NCBI RefSeq assembly: GCF_900116445.1
Contig: NZ_FPBH01000004.1
Coordinates: forward strand, 62,001-126,000
Direction: 5' to 3'
Origin: Paraburkholderia aspalathi
GTDB lineage: Bacteria; Pseudomonadota; Gammaproteobacteria; Burkholderiales; Burkholderiaceae
Length of the DNA stretch: 64,000 nt
Positions 17,725-27,300 of this stretch are shown piece after piece; positions within the stretch are counted from its first letter, which is position 1; each line of letters starts with the position of its first letter. Both the position numbers and the translations under genes were made by a program. The notes under the pieces are model-generated. The model worked only from the letters and a program-made list of their open reading frames with translations, was not told the DNA's origin and searched no databases.

Positions 17725-18882
17725 ATGAAAAAGAATGTCATCGCCACCGCCGCCTTCACGGCACTCATCTCGCTGGCGGCCCCGTCCGTCTTCGCGCAAA
17801 GCAGCGTGACCCTGTACGGCGTGCTCGATGAAGGCATCGACTACACCAACAACGCCGGGCGCGGCGCGGTCTGGGAAATGGCGAGCGGCTATGCGCAGGG
17901 CAGCCGCTGGGGCATGAAGGGATCGGAAGATCTGGGCGGCGGCATGAAGGCCGTGTTCCAACTGGAAAACGGCTTCGACGTGAGTTCGGGGCGGCTCGGC
18001 CAGGGCGGCCGCATGTTCGGCCGCCAGGCCTATGTGGGCTTGAGCGACAACCGGTTCGGCACGGTCACGCTCGGGCGCCAGTACGACTCGGTGGTCGACT
18101 ACCTTGCGCAGACCACCGCCAACGGCAACTGGGCCGGCTACCTGTTTGCGCACCCGTACGACAACGACAACACGGACAACTCGTTCCGTCTGGGCAACAG
18201 CGTGAAGTACGCGAGTCCGGAGATTGCGGGCTTCCAGTTTGGCGGCGTGTACAGCTTCAGCAACGACACGAACTTCGCGAACAATCGCGCTTATAGCTTC
18301 GGTGGCCAGTATGCGAACGGCGGACTGCTGATTGCGGCAGCGTACCTGCAGGCGAACAATCCGGGCGCAGGTGCGACCGGTGCGATCACCGCGAACGACG
18401 CGAGCTTTATCGCCGGGCGCATGCGGGTATTTGGCGCCGGCATCAACTACACGTTCGGTTCGGCGACCGCCGGTTTTGCTTACACCAACTCCAACTATAA
18501 GGACCCGACCGGCAACGGCTATATCGGCATCCCGCTGGCGGCATCGGGTGTCAGCCTGAATACGCTGAAGTACCAGAACTTCGAAGTGAACGGCAAATAC
18601 CAGTTCACGCCGGCCTTCTTTATCGGCGCGCAGTATGTGTACACGATGGAGAACTACGATGCGTCGACGGGCAGCGTGAAGCCGAAAATTCACTCGGTCG
18701 GTGTGATGGCGGATTACAACCTGTCCAAACGCACGGACGTGTATGTACAGGGCGAGTATCAGAAGGTCGCGGGCGACTCCACCCACTCGATTCTCGACAA
18801 CGCGTTCATTCCGGGCGTGCAGGCGCCGTCGTCGACGGGTAATCAGGTGGCCGTGCGACTCGCGCTGCGGCACAAGTTCTGA
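17725..18882 (+). CDS. Gram-negative porin
   Basis: A 385-residue outer-membrane porin with a signal peptide (MKKNVIATAAFTALISLAAP, cleavage near VFA|QSS), the hallmark SSVTLYGVLDEGIDY, WGMKGSEDLGGG, and the terminal Phe in LRHKF. It is a second, distinct Burkholderia-type porin in the window. It is divergent from the catabolic module at 11.5-17.4 kb and could be the outer-membrane entry route for that module's substrate. A GGAG ribosome-binding site (CTGGAGCTCACA) precedes the ATG. Confidence 0.93.
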   Translation: MKKNVIATAAFTALISLAAPSVFAQSSVTLYGVLDEGIDYTNNAGRGAVWEMASGYAQGSRWGMKGSEDLGGGMKAVFQLENGFDVSSGRLGQGGRMFGRQAYVGLSDNRFGTVTLGRQYDSVVDYLAQTTANGNWAGYLFAHPYDNDNTDNSFRLGNSVKYASPEIAGFQFGGVYSFSNDTNFANNRAYSFGGQYANGGLLIAAAYLQANNPGAGATGAITANDASFIAGRMRVFGAGINYTFGSATAGFAYTNSNYKDPTGNGYIGIPLAASGVSLNTLKYQNFEVNGKYQFTPAFFIGAQYVYTMENYDASTGSVKPKIHSVGVMADYNLSKRTDVYVQGEYQKVAGDSTHSILDNAFIPGVQAPSSTGNQVAVRLALRHKF

Positions 18883-18901
18883 GGATCGGGGGATTCGTGC
18901 G

Positions 18902-18928
18902 CTGGAGCCGCGCCGTGAGCGGCTCCAG
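18902..18928 (+). terminator. hairpin after the porin gene
   Basis: A perfect 9-bp stem CTGGAGCCG/CGGCTCCAG with a 9-nt loop lies 20 bp after the porin stop. It is followed only by a weak T-rich stretch within the next repeat, so termination is likely but not certain. Confidence 0.5.
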
Positions 18929-18937
18929 GCCATAGGT

Positions 18938-19061
18938 GTTCAATTTTTCGCGATGTTCACGTTCCGTATACATTCTGATTTTCTGAACGCCCCTGGGTTG
19001 CTTCGCCGGCGTTCAATTTTGCAGGCTGTTCACGTTACGTATACACTCATAAAAATTGAAC
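18938..19061 (+). promoter_or_regulatory. duplicated operator upstream of the AbiE-like pair
   Basis: Two 51-bp direct repeats (18938-18988 and 19011-19061) lie 73 bp apart, close to seven helical turns. Each contains the core GTTCACGTTMCGTATAC (18955-18971 and 19028-19044), identical but for one base and with approximate dyad symmetry around ACGT-N-ACGT. Each is bounded by GTTCAA at the left and TGAAC at the right; in the second copy the ends are a perfect 10-bp inverted repeat. TATACA at 19040-19045 can act as a -10. Published AbiEi antitoxins bind two repeats in their own promoter, which fits this layout. Confidence 0.7.
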
Positions 19062-19072
19062 AAGGGTGGACC

Positions 19073-20104
19073 ATGCCACGCAAATCCCCGCCGCCGTTCG
19101 TGCCCGATCCGACGGTTCAAGCCGCAGCAGCAGCGTTTTCCGCTGCGACAGGCGTGTCCACCCGAATCCTCCGGCCGCCACATCGCGCTCACTATGCAGC
19201 GAAGATACAGTTCCAGGCATCGCCGGACAGGACCTGGTCGCGACCGGTGCTGCTGATGGACAACGTCGACCGTTTCGCCACGCTGGCTGCGCTCAAATCC
19301 ACGGCCCATATCCATGCCGACGATCCGTTCGTGCTCGTCGCGCCCTACCTGTCGCCCAATCTGCTTCGACATTGCCGGGAGTTAGGCCTTGATGCGCTGG
19401 ATATGTCCGGTAACGCCGTCATGCAAAGCGACGGCAACCTGATCATGATCTCCGGTGAGAAGCGCACCGGCATGGCAAGCCGTATCAAAGACCGCGCCTG
19501 GACCACCAAAGGGATGAAGGTGGTACTGGCCCTGCTTTGCGACCGGTTGCTCATCAATGCGGGCCAACGCCCCATCGCACAGCGGGCGGGTGTCAGTCTC
19601 GGCACCGCACAGTCGACGTTTCGAGACCTCCTCGAGCGAGGCGACATCGTCCAACGCAAAGATAGTTACGTCTTTGCAGACGCCGCTCGACTGCTCGACG
19701 AATGGGCCGCACTGTACCCTTCCCGCCTTCGCAACCAGTTGCTGGTCAACCGCTACCGCGCCGAAGATCCGGCATGGTGGCGCAGCATCGATCCGACCAG
19801 TGAGCAATGCCAGTTCGGCGGTGAAGTGGCCGCGGCGCTCCTCACCGGCTATCTCAAGCCGGCGACCGTGACGCTTTATTGTGAACAGGCAATACCGCGT
19901 AAATGGCTGATCGACGCCCGCCTGCGCCTCGATCCGGACGGCGAGGTGGAAGTCCTGAACATGCCGATCCCGCTTGCAAGGACGCCGAACCTGCCGCCAT
20001 CTGTCGTGCATCCTGTGCTGATCTATGTCGACCTGATCGCAACAGGTGATTCCCGCAACATCGAAACGGCACGGATGCTACGTGAGCAATACCTCTCCAC
20101 TTGA
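19073..20104 (+). CDS. type IV toxin-antitoxin AbiEi-family antitoxin/repressor
   Basis: A 343-residue cytosolic protein of the AbiEi_2-like family (large AbiEi-type regulators). A central winged HTH is visible at about residues 148-205 (MKVVLALLCDRLLINAGQRP, then SLGTAQSTFRDLLERGDIVQ). It is preceded by a segment (RHCRELGLDALDMSGNA) typical of this family. A C-terminal domain follows, and the end of the gene overlaps the next gene by 23 bp. An AGGGTGG site precedes the ATG. It probably represses its own promoter via the duplicated operator and neutralises the nucleotidyltransferase. The DNA-binding role is supported by the HTH; the antitoxin role is inferred from the neighbour. Confidence 0.75.
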   Translation: MPRKSPPPFVPDPTVQAAAAAFSAATGVSTRILRPPHRAHYAAKIQFQASPDRTWSRPVLLMDNVDRFATLAALKSTAHIHADDPFVLVAPYLSPNLLRHCRELGLDALDMSGNAVMQSDGNLIMISGEKRTGMASRIKDRAWTTKGMKVVLALLCDRLLINAGQRPIAQRAGVSLGTAQSTFRDLLERGDIVQRKDSYVFADAARLLDEWAALYPSRLRNQLLVNRYRAEDPAWWRSIDPTSEQCQFGGEVAAALLTGYLKPATVTLYCEQAIPRKWLIDARLRLDPDGEVEVLNMPIPLARTPNLPPSVVHPVLIYVDLIATGDSRNIETARMLREQYLST

Positions 20105-20990
20105 TATTCCCGACCGCAGACCACTGCCGGCGCTCGTTGTCGAACTGTTAAGGCATGTCGCTGAAACAGCCCATGCCTCGAACGTCGAGTGGTTCGTTGG
20201 CGGCGCGACCGCGCGCGACATCATGCTGACCCACGTACACGGCATCGAGGCAACGCGTGCAACCGCCGACGTCGATATCGGCGTAAGCGTGGAAAGCTGG
20301 ACGGGCCATGCAGCACTCAAGGCTGCACTGATCGCCGGCGGTGCTTTCGAGCAGCGCAGCGAGGCGCACCGGTTGTACTATCGCGCCCCCGGCAGCGGCG
20401 AGTTGATGTGGCTCGACATTGTTCCTTTCGGCGGCGTGGAGCGCGATGCACGCAATGCAAGTCATACAGGCAATGCCGCAACAAAAGAGATCGCCTGGCC
20501 ACCGGATCACGCGATCAGGATGAACGTGGCCGGTTTCGCCGAAGCGCTGACCGGTGCCATCACGGTCCGGGTGGCAACAGACCTGACTGTGCCCGTCGCA
20601 TCGCTGCCGGGCCAGGCGATGCTGAAAATCGTCGCCTGGCGTGACCGTCACGCATCCGACAGAAAAGATGCGACGGATTTGCTGTTCCTACTTGGTCACT
20701 ATGCTGCGGCAGGTAATCACGCGCGTCTTTACGACGAGAATTACGAACTCGTCGAACACTATGATCATCACTTGGAGCTCGCCGGCGCCGCGCTGCTTGG
20801 ACGCGACACAGCAGCGATCGCCTCGGCGGAGACCACCGGATTGATCACGCAAGTGCTGGCGTTCGACGAGGACTATCCGCGCATTCTCGACCACATGATG
20901 GGGCGCCGTGCGCAGCTTTTCGAACCGACGCCCGCCTTCATCGAGTCTGCATTCAATGCGTTTCGCGAGGGTTTCCGCAATTCCGGCTGA
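20082..20990 (+). CDS. AbiEii/AbiGii-type nucleotidyltransferase, putative toxin
   Basis: A 302-residue protein with the minimal nucleotidyltransferase fold of AbiEii. Residues include FVGGATARD, the catalytic Asp63-Val-Asp65 (TADVDIGV), a later LMWLDIVPFGG strand, and RKDATDLLFLL, like the AbiEii Lys/Asp motif. AbiEii/MenA-type toxins transfer nucleotides to RNA and arrest growth; the target here is unknown. The GTG at 20082 was chosen (23-bp overlap with the antitoxin gene); another GTG at 20046 is in frame. The overlap indicates translational coupling. All catalytic residues that I can identify are intact, so the toxin is probably active. Confidence 0.78.
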   Translation: MSNTSPLDIPDRRPLPALVVELLRHVAETAHASNVEWFVGGATARDIMLTHVHGIEATRATADVDIGVSVESWTGHAALKAALIAGGAFEQRSEAHRLYYRAPGSGELMWLDIVPFGGVERDARNASHTGNAATKEIAWPPDHAIRMNVAGFAEALTGAITVRVATDLTVPVASLPGQAMLKIVAWRDRHASDRKDATDLLFLLGHYAAAGNHARLYDENYELVEHYDHHLELAGAALLGRDTAAIASAETTGLITQVLAFDEDYPRILDHMMGRRAQLFEPTPAFIESAFNAFREGFRNSG

Positions 20991-21021
20991 CCTGCGGAAA
21001 ACGTCGGCCCATAGTCGCGCC

Positions 21022-21390
21022 TCAATCCCCCTCCACCGCCGCCTTCAACCTCAGCAACGCGTGATCCCACTGCTGCGAGATCGCTTCAAGCGCGCGTCGC
21101 GCTTCGTCGAGGTGCGCCGGTTCGAACGCCCATAGGCGTTCACGGCCTACCTTGACGTCGCGCACGAGGCCCGCATTGGCGAGCACCTGCAAATGCTGCG
21201 TGACCGACTGCCGCGTAATCTCCGTGCCGGCGGTCAACTGCGCAATCGACATCGCACTGCCCGCGCACAACACGGCGATCAGACGCAGCCGCGTTTCGTC
21301 GCCGAGCGCCGCAAAAATCTGCGCGGAACTTCGCAGCATGGCCGCCTTCACTCGCGCATTGCCCACTGCCGGCTTATCCCTTGGCGACAT
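21022..21390 (-). CDS. ArsR-family winged-helix repressor
   Basis: A 122-residue ArsR-type DNA-binding protein (IFAALGDETRLRLIAVL, then ITRQSVTQHLQVLANAGLVRDVKVGRERLW as recognition helix and wing). No Cys cluster for metal binding is seen at the usual positions (only one Cys, in LCAGSA), so it is unlikely to be a metal sensor. It overlaps the 3' end of the SRPBCC gene by 17 bp, which suggests translational coupling. Regulator-plus-SRPBCC pairs of this type are common; the ligand of this one is unknown. Confidence 0.9.
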   Translation of the reverse strand: MSPRDKPAVGNARVKAAMLRSSAQIFAALGDETRLRLIAVLCAGSAMSIAQLTAGTEITRQSVTQHLQVLANAGLVRDVKVGRERLWAFEPAHLDEARRALEAISQQWDHALLRLKAAVEGD

Positions 21391-21859
21391 GCTTTTCGAT
21401 ATTGATCAACTGCTCTTCCCACCCGCCGCTATTCATGCGAAACGCTTCCTCGCGGCGTGCAGCGGGAATTCGATCGAAGCCTGATTCGACCACCCGCAGC
21501 AACGTGCCCGAGTCGACCTCGCTCAGCTCGAATACGACCAGTGTGGTGGGCTCGGGCGAGTAGTCGACCGACACATCGACCGCGGCCGGATGCCAGCGAA
21601 ACGACAGAAGATGTTCCAGCTCGACGCGCTCGACCAGTACATCCATGACGAGATGCTCATAGCCCGGATAGGTGATGTTGCCTTGGATGGATTGACCGGC
21701 GATAAACTGTTTGCCGCTGAAATCCACACGAAACCATTTGCCGAATTCCTCGGCATTGGACACCGCGCGCCACACTCGTGAGCGCGGCGCCTTCAGCAGA
21801 ATCTGTTTCTCGATGCGGTCAATCGACGCATTATTGGGTGTGTCAGATGAGATTGTCAT
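21374..21859 (-). CDS. SRPBCC/AHSA1-domain protein
   Basis: A 161-residue single-domain protein of the START-like AHSA1 group with the usual opening (IEKQILLKAPRSRVWRAVSNAEEFGKWF), central beta-sheet (LLSFRWHP) and C-terminal long helix (NSGGWEEQLINIEKHVAK). Such proteins bind hydrophobic ligands in a helix-grip cavity. A strong CAGGAGG site precedes the ATG. It is the first gene of the pair with the ArsR regulator, so it is probably derepressed by the ligand of ArsR. No enzymatic residues can be assigned. Confidence 0.88.
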   Translation of the reverse strand: MTISSDTPNNASIDRIEKQILLKAPRSRVWRAVSNAEEFGKWFRVDFSGKQFIAGQSIQGNITYPGYEHLVMDVLVERVELEHLLSFRWHPAAVDVSVDYSPEPTTLVVFELSEVDSGTLLRVVESGFDRIPAARREEAFRMNSGGWEEQLINIEKHVAKG

Positions 21860-21983
21860 ACGCAGCCTCCTGACTGCATATTAGGCTCGCAACTGGCAAC
21901 ATGCAAGTATTTGCCTGCGTATTTTCAGGCAGCGCCCTGCTTTCTACTGAAGGACGGCGAAACAGATCGCCACAGGCGCTTGC

Positions 21984-22658
21984 TTATCCCGCCGACGTCT
22001 TCTGCACAAACGCGCTCACCACAGCCTCAAGTTCCTTGGTGATCGAAGTCATTACGCCCGCAATCACGGCGAACTCCCGGCCTGTCACATTCGAGCGGCT
22101 CGCCACGATCTGACCGTTGAACGAGACAATATGCGCTTCCTTTGCGATCGCTTTGATCCGCTCGATGAGGTCCTGCTGACCTTTCTTCTGCGCCCGCGCA
22201 ATGCGCCGGCTTTCCTGCTCGTAGACAGCGGTCACGGCGTGCAGATGCGTCAGCAACGGATCGACGGAACCGATTAACGCGTTCAGTGCTTCATTGGCGC
22301 GCGGCGAGCCGCGTTCGATCGCCTCCAGTGCTACCGAGGCCAGCGAGATAAAGTCTGTGATCTTCTTCGCCACGTTCCCGCTGCCGTGAAAAGCTTCGTG
22401 CAACGCCGGCGAGAACAGTCCGGGCAAGCCGTCGCGGCCTTGCACCAGCGCTGTATGGCTGTCGGAAAACGTACGCAAGGTCTCCTGCGCAATCGCCAAC
22501 GCACCGTCGAACTGTTGAAACGCCAACATCGACTGCAACGCGATGCGCTGCGACAGCATCCGTTGACGCCCTGCCAGGTTGATCAACGAGCTCAATACCT
22601 CGCTGGAGACGTCCGCTTCGGACTGTGGTGCCTGAACCCGATCTTTCGTGATGCTCAT
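21984..22658 (-). CDS. soluble PilJ/NIT-like sensor protein of the nitrate locus
   Basis: A 224-residue protein. Residues about 20-150 match the type IV pili/NarX-like PilJ sensor fold (SLINLAGRQRMLSQRIALQSMLA is the typical P-box-like start helix). Unlike NarX or PilJ it has no signal or membrane segments, so it should be cytosolic. The C-terminal part (IAKEAHIVSFNGQIVASRSN, then GREFAVIAGVMTSI) resembles the signalling tip of chemoreceptors but without a full coiled-coil stalk. It is last in line after nirB, nirD, the reductase and the transporter. It is probably a nitrate/nitrite-sensing accessory or regulator; no DNA- or RNA-binding domain is visible. Confidence 0.75.
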   Translation of the reverse strand: MSITKDRVQAPQSEADVSSEVLSSLINLAGRQRMLSQRIALQSMLAFQQFDGALAIAQETLRTFSDSHTALVQGRDGLPGLFSPALHEAFHGSGNVAKKITDFISLASVALEAIERGSPRANEALNALIGSVDPLLTHLHAVTAVYEQESRRIARAQKKGQQDLIERIKAIAKEAHIVSFNGQIVASRSNVTGREFAVIAGVMTSITKELEAVVSAFVQKTSAG

Positions 22659-22763
22659 GTCTTCTGCTTATGATTCGATTGACCCTTTCGCTCCGCCCGG
22701 CATCCTCGCTGCGTGAGCGCCATCGCGCAGACACGCAGCATCGCTCGCGGATGCCGAATTCCA

Positions 22764-24131
22764 TCACTCCGTTGCGTGCGCATGCATCACATTGGTATGC
22801 ATCGACCACGCCATCCACGGACGGCGCAGCGCGACGATCGCGAGGAATGCGCAAGCCGCCAGCGCGCCGAAGGTCGCGAAGCCCATCTGATAGCTGCCCG
22901 TGCTTTCCTTCGCGATACCCATCACGACCGGCAGATAGAATCCACCGATGCCGCCCGCGGCGCCGACGATGCCCGACATCAAACCGGTACGGCCGGCCCA
23001 GCGATGCGGCACCAGTTGGAAGGTCGCGCCATTACCCAGACCGAAGGCCACGTACAGGCACAGCAGCAGCACAATCCCGCCCAGCATCGACGGCATAGCG
23101 GCAGCAAAAACGAAGTCGCACAGCGAAATGACCGCGAGCAGGAAGGTCAGCGCGCGCACGCCCGACACTTTGTCGGCGATCAGGCCGCCGAGCGGCCGCA
23201 CGATCGCGCCGGTTGCGGCAAGCAGCGCCATGAACAGGCCCGCGTCGATCTTCGACAGCTGATACAGGTTGGTCAGCAGCAGCGAAACATACGACGACAT
23301 GCCGACAAAACCGCCGAATGTGATGCTGTACACCAGCATGATCGCCCACGTGTCGCGCTCGGACAGCACCGAGCGATAGCGCTTGGGCAGCACAGCAATT
23401 GCAAGCAGCGCGCCGATCACCGGCAACAGCAGCACACCGGTCTTGCCCGAGCCGAACATGCCCGCTTCGACCAGCAGCACGAGCACGATCAAGCCAACGA
23501 GCGTCACCGCGAAGCTGCCGAACGCGCGCAGCACGCTGCCGGATTTGATACCGGAATCGTTGGCCCAGAAGTACAGCGTGATCGCGGCAATCCCGAGCAA
23601 CGGCAGTGCGCCTGCGGTCGCCATTTGCCAGCCGTAGTGCGTTGCCAGTTGCGGGAACAGGAAGCCGTCGAGCACAGCGCCGATGTTGCCGGCGGCGGCC
23701 AGACCCAGCACCAGACCCTGCACCTTCGGCGGATAGTTGCTGCCGGCCATCGGCAGCGCCACCGCGAAGCTCGCGCCACCCACGCCGAGGAACACGCCGA
23801 GCACCAGTAGCAAGGTGTACGACGGCACGAACGGCAACAACGGCAGCACGATCGTCGGCACCGCGGACAGCAATACGCCCATCAGCGCGATGCGTTTGCC
23901 ATGCGCGGATTGATAGAGATTGCCGAGCGTCACGCGCAGGATCGCTGCCGACAGCACCGGCACGGCGACCAGCAAACCTTGCTGCGCAGGCGTCATTGCA
24001 ACGCTCTTGCTAATGAACGGCGCGAGCGGCCCGTATAGCACCCAGACCGTGAAGCCGGTGTCGAAATAGAGGAAACACGCCACCAGCGCGCGCCAATCTC
24101 CGCTCTTTAGAGAGCTCATCACGTTTTTCAT
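22764..24131 (-). CDS. MFS nitrate/nitrite transporter (NarK/NasA type)
   Basis: A 455-residue inner-membrane carrier of the nitrate-nitrite porter family with about 12 helices. It contains Gly-rich nitrate-signature-like stretches: GVGGASFAVALPMAG in helix 5 and GNGATFQLVP with GIVGAAGGIGGFYLP in helices 10 and 11. These helices carry the conserved residues of the family. A GAGGATG site precedes the ATG. It lies 190 bp downstream of the nitrate reductase gene on the same strand and should supply nitrate for assimilation. The leader between the two genes shows no clear promoter, so read-through from nirB is probable. Confidence 0.9.
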   Translation of the reverse strand: MKNVMSSLKSGDWRALVACFLYFDTGFTVWVLYGPLAPFISKSVAMTPAQQGLLVAVPVLSAAILRVTLGNLYQSAHGKRIALMGVLLSAVPTIVLPLLPFVPSYTLLLVLGVFLGVGGASFAVALPMAGSNYPPKVQGLVLGLAAAGNIGAVLDGFLFPQLATHYGWQMATAGALPLLGIAAITLYFWANDSGIKSGSVLRAFGSFAVTLVGLIVLVLLVEAGMFGSGKTGVLLLPVIGALLAIAVLPKRYRSVLSERDTWAIMLVYSITFGGFVGMSSYVSLLLTNLYQLSKIDAGLFMALLAATGAIVRPLGGLIADKVSGVRALTFLLAVISLCDFVFAAAMPSMLGGIVLLLCLYVAFGLGNGATFQLVPHRWAGRTGLMSGIVGAAGGIGGFYLPVVMGIAKESTGSYQMGFATFGALAACAFLAIVALRRPWMAWSMHTNVMHAHATE

Positions 24132-24321
24132 TAGACATCCTCACATTGACTGGTTGTTCGCTTACCTGGTACACGGCTTTGAGGCGCCGCGCACCGGAAT
24201 GGTCACGATGTTGAATACCGGTCCTGGCACGCAATCTCCATGCCATCCGGGCCCTTCTTTCAAGCTTGACTGCGTACTCTCTGAAACCGTGATGCCGCGT
24301 CTGAGCCGGCCGCTTTAAAAA

Positions 24322-27300
24322 TCAATAAACGTCGCGTACGTAGCGCTTTTCCTGCGCTAAACAGCTCACATACTCAGCGGCTTTTTCTTCGCTCATGCCG
24401 CCGTGTTGAGCGACCACATGCTTGAGCGTCGCATCGACATCTCTGGCCATTCGGCTTGCGTCGCCGCAGACATAAAAATGCGCACCTTCTTCGAGCCATG
24501 CCCACAGTTGCGCACCCTGCTCGCGCATGCGGTCCTGCACGTAAACCTTCTCCGTTTGATCGCGCGAGAAAGCGACATCGAGGCGGGTCAGCAGACCGCT
24601 GTCGCGCATCGCTTCCAGTTCGTCGCGATAGTAGAAATCCGTCGCCGCATGTTGTTCGCCGAAGAACAGCCAGTTGCGACCCTTATCGCCGCGTGCACGC
24701 CGCTCGTGCAGAAAGCCGCGAAACGGTGCGACGCCGGTGCCGGGACCGACCATGATGATCGGCGTGTCCGAAACATGAGGAGGCCGAAAGTGTGCGGATT
24801 TCTGCACGAATACCGGCACATTCACATCGCCGGCGCGGTCGGCCAAAAACGTCGACGAGACGCCCTTGCGATTGCGGCGGCCATTGCTGTAGCGAACCGC
24901 GGCAACCGTCAGATGAACTTCGCCAGGATGTGCTTTCGGGCTCGATGCAATCGAATACAACCGTGGCTGCAGGCGCTTGAGCATGCCGGTCAATTCCGTG
25001 GCAGTCAGGTCCACGGGAAATTCGTGGAGCACGTCGGCGAGTTGCTGGCCCCACAGCCAGTGTTTGAGATCGGCTTTGCGTGCGGGCGTCAACAGATCGC
25101 GCAATGCGCCGTTGCTGCTTCGCGCAGCGATGAATGCCAGTGCGTCGGGGCTGGGACGCGCGATTTCGTAGTGCTTGCCGAGTGCGTCGGCGAGGCGCAT
25201 GTCGCCCACACCGGATACGTTCACGGCCGCGTCGGCACTCAAACCGCTCAGGTCGATCAATTCGTCGACCAGTTCGGGACAATTGCTCGGCCATACACCC
25301 AGCGCATCGCCGGCTTCGTATTCGAGGCCCGAGTCGCCCGTGCTCAACGAAAAGTAGCGCGTATCCTTCGCGGCGCCCTGCTTATTCAGTTGCAGGTTCC
25401 TGACGAGACGCGATGCGGCCGGACGCGTCCGGGTCGGCACGGCGCCGGATACCACGGCGTTGATCATGCCGCCAGGAGGCACTGCATGCAGCGCCGCATC
25501 TGCTTCCTTGATGTGCACGATGATGCTTTCGAGCCACGCGTCGGCATTCTCCTGATACTCGCTGTCGCAGTCGACACGATCCATCAGACGCTGCGCGCCT
25601 TGCGCGGCGAGACGTTCATCGAGGCGGCGGCCGTGACCGCAAAATTGATCGTAGTTGCGATCGCCCAGCGCGAGCACGGCGTAGCGCAGGCCTTCGAGAC
25701 GCGGTGCTGCATCGCCGATCAGTTCGCTCCAGAAACTCTGCGCGTTATCGGGTGGATCGCCGTCGCCGAAAGTGCTCGACATCAGCAGCACGTATTGCGC
25801 TTTCGCGAGCGCCGAGGCCTGATAGTCCGCCATGCATGACGTGCGGATTTCAAAGCCGGACTCCATCAGACGTGTGGCATAACGTTCGGTCAGCGATTCG
25901 GTGTTGCCGGTTTGCGAGGCCCACAGCAAAGTGACTTTGGGTCGCACGCGCAAGATACGCACACCGGACGCATGTGCCTCATCTGAGTGCAAGGTGGCAC
26001 GCGCGGAGGCTGGTACGGCCGCCTGGGTCCCACTGCGGCTATATAGTCCGGCCAGCAAACCATCCACGTACAAGCGGCTCGCCGGATCAAACGGTGCACT
26101 GGCTGGCAGAACCGGCACGCCGTCGATGCCCGGCCCTTCCGTCGAACGCAGGCCGCTGACGAAACCGGCCAGATACATCCGCTCGGCATCGGTCAACGAC
26201 GGCGCGGGTGTCGGCGGAAGCTGCAACAGACGAGTGAGGGCATCGATACGGGGCATGTCCAGATCCTCGACGTTCGCCGATATAGCGCTTGCCGGCGCAG
26301 TGTCGGCTGTAACCATGGGCGCGTCGCTCAGCGTCTCGTCGTCCGCATTCGAAACCGGCTCACGGGCGTCGATCGCGACCGGGCTGAGCGCGACTGCGCA
26401 GAATTTGAGTTCGGGCTGCTGCGAGACCGGATCGATGGCGTCGCTCGTCACTGCGTTGATGCACAGGTCGTCGCCGAAAACGTCGTTCCAGTGCATCGGC
26501 GCGAAGCAGTTCCCTGCTTGCACACGCTCCGTAACGACCGCCGGCAACACGGCACGTCCGCGGCGCGAACGGATTTCAACCGGATCTTTTGCCTTGATGC
26601 CAAGCGTGGCCGCGTCTTCGGGATGAATCTCGACGAACGGTCCCGGGTTCAGCTTGTTAAGCATCGCGACCTTGCCGGTCTTGGTCATGGTGTGCCATTG
26701 ATGCTGCAAGCGGCCCGTATTCAACACGATCGGAAATTCCCGATCGGGCAGCTCGGCCGGGGCGGCAAACGCGCGGGCGAAGAACATAGCTTTGCCGCTC
26801 GCCGTCGGAAACACGAGCCGCGGAAGGCGGCCGTTGGGCAGTTGCTTCAGCGCCTGGCTGACGCCGTCGTTGATGTAGCGAACTGGATTGCGGTCGGCGG
26901 CATCGTCAGCGGCGAGCGGCCATTGCAACGGCGTTTCCTTCAGACGGCGATGGCTCGCGCCGCGCAGGTCGTAGCCGGTTTTCGGATTCGATGCGCGCGT
27001 AATTTCCGCGAAAACTTCTTCGGCGCTTGCGTAGGTAAACGCTTCGGCGAAACCCATTTCACACGCGACACGCGCGATGATCTGCCAATCCGGCAACGCA
27101 ACGCCCGGCGGTTCGATGCCCTTCTGCATCAGCGTCAGGTTGCGCTCGGAGTTGATCATCACGCCTTCGGCTTCCGCCCACAGCGCGCCGGGCAACAGCA
27201 CGTCGGCGTAACGATTGGTCTCGGTGTCGAGGAAGGCATCCTGCGAAATCACGAGTTCGGCCGCACGCAATCCGGCGATGGCATTCTGGCGATTCGCAAC

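Noticed and set aside
18743..19072. N-terminal extension of the AbiEi-like protein into the porin gene
   Set aside because: It would run through the porin 3' end, a hairpin and the duplicated operator; ATG 19073 has a good ribosome-binding site.
24132..24321. Second sigma-54 promoter in front of the nitrate transporter (TGGCAC at about 24226)
   Set aside because: The next GC lies 14 bases after GG instead of 10, so the -24/-12 spacing is wrong.
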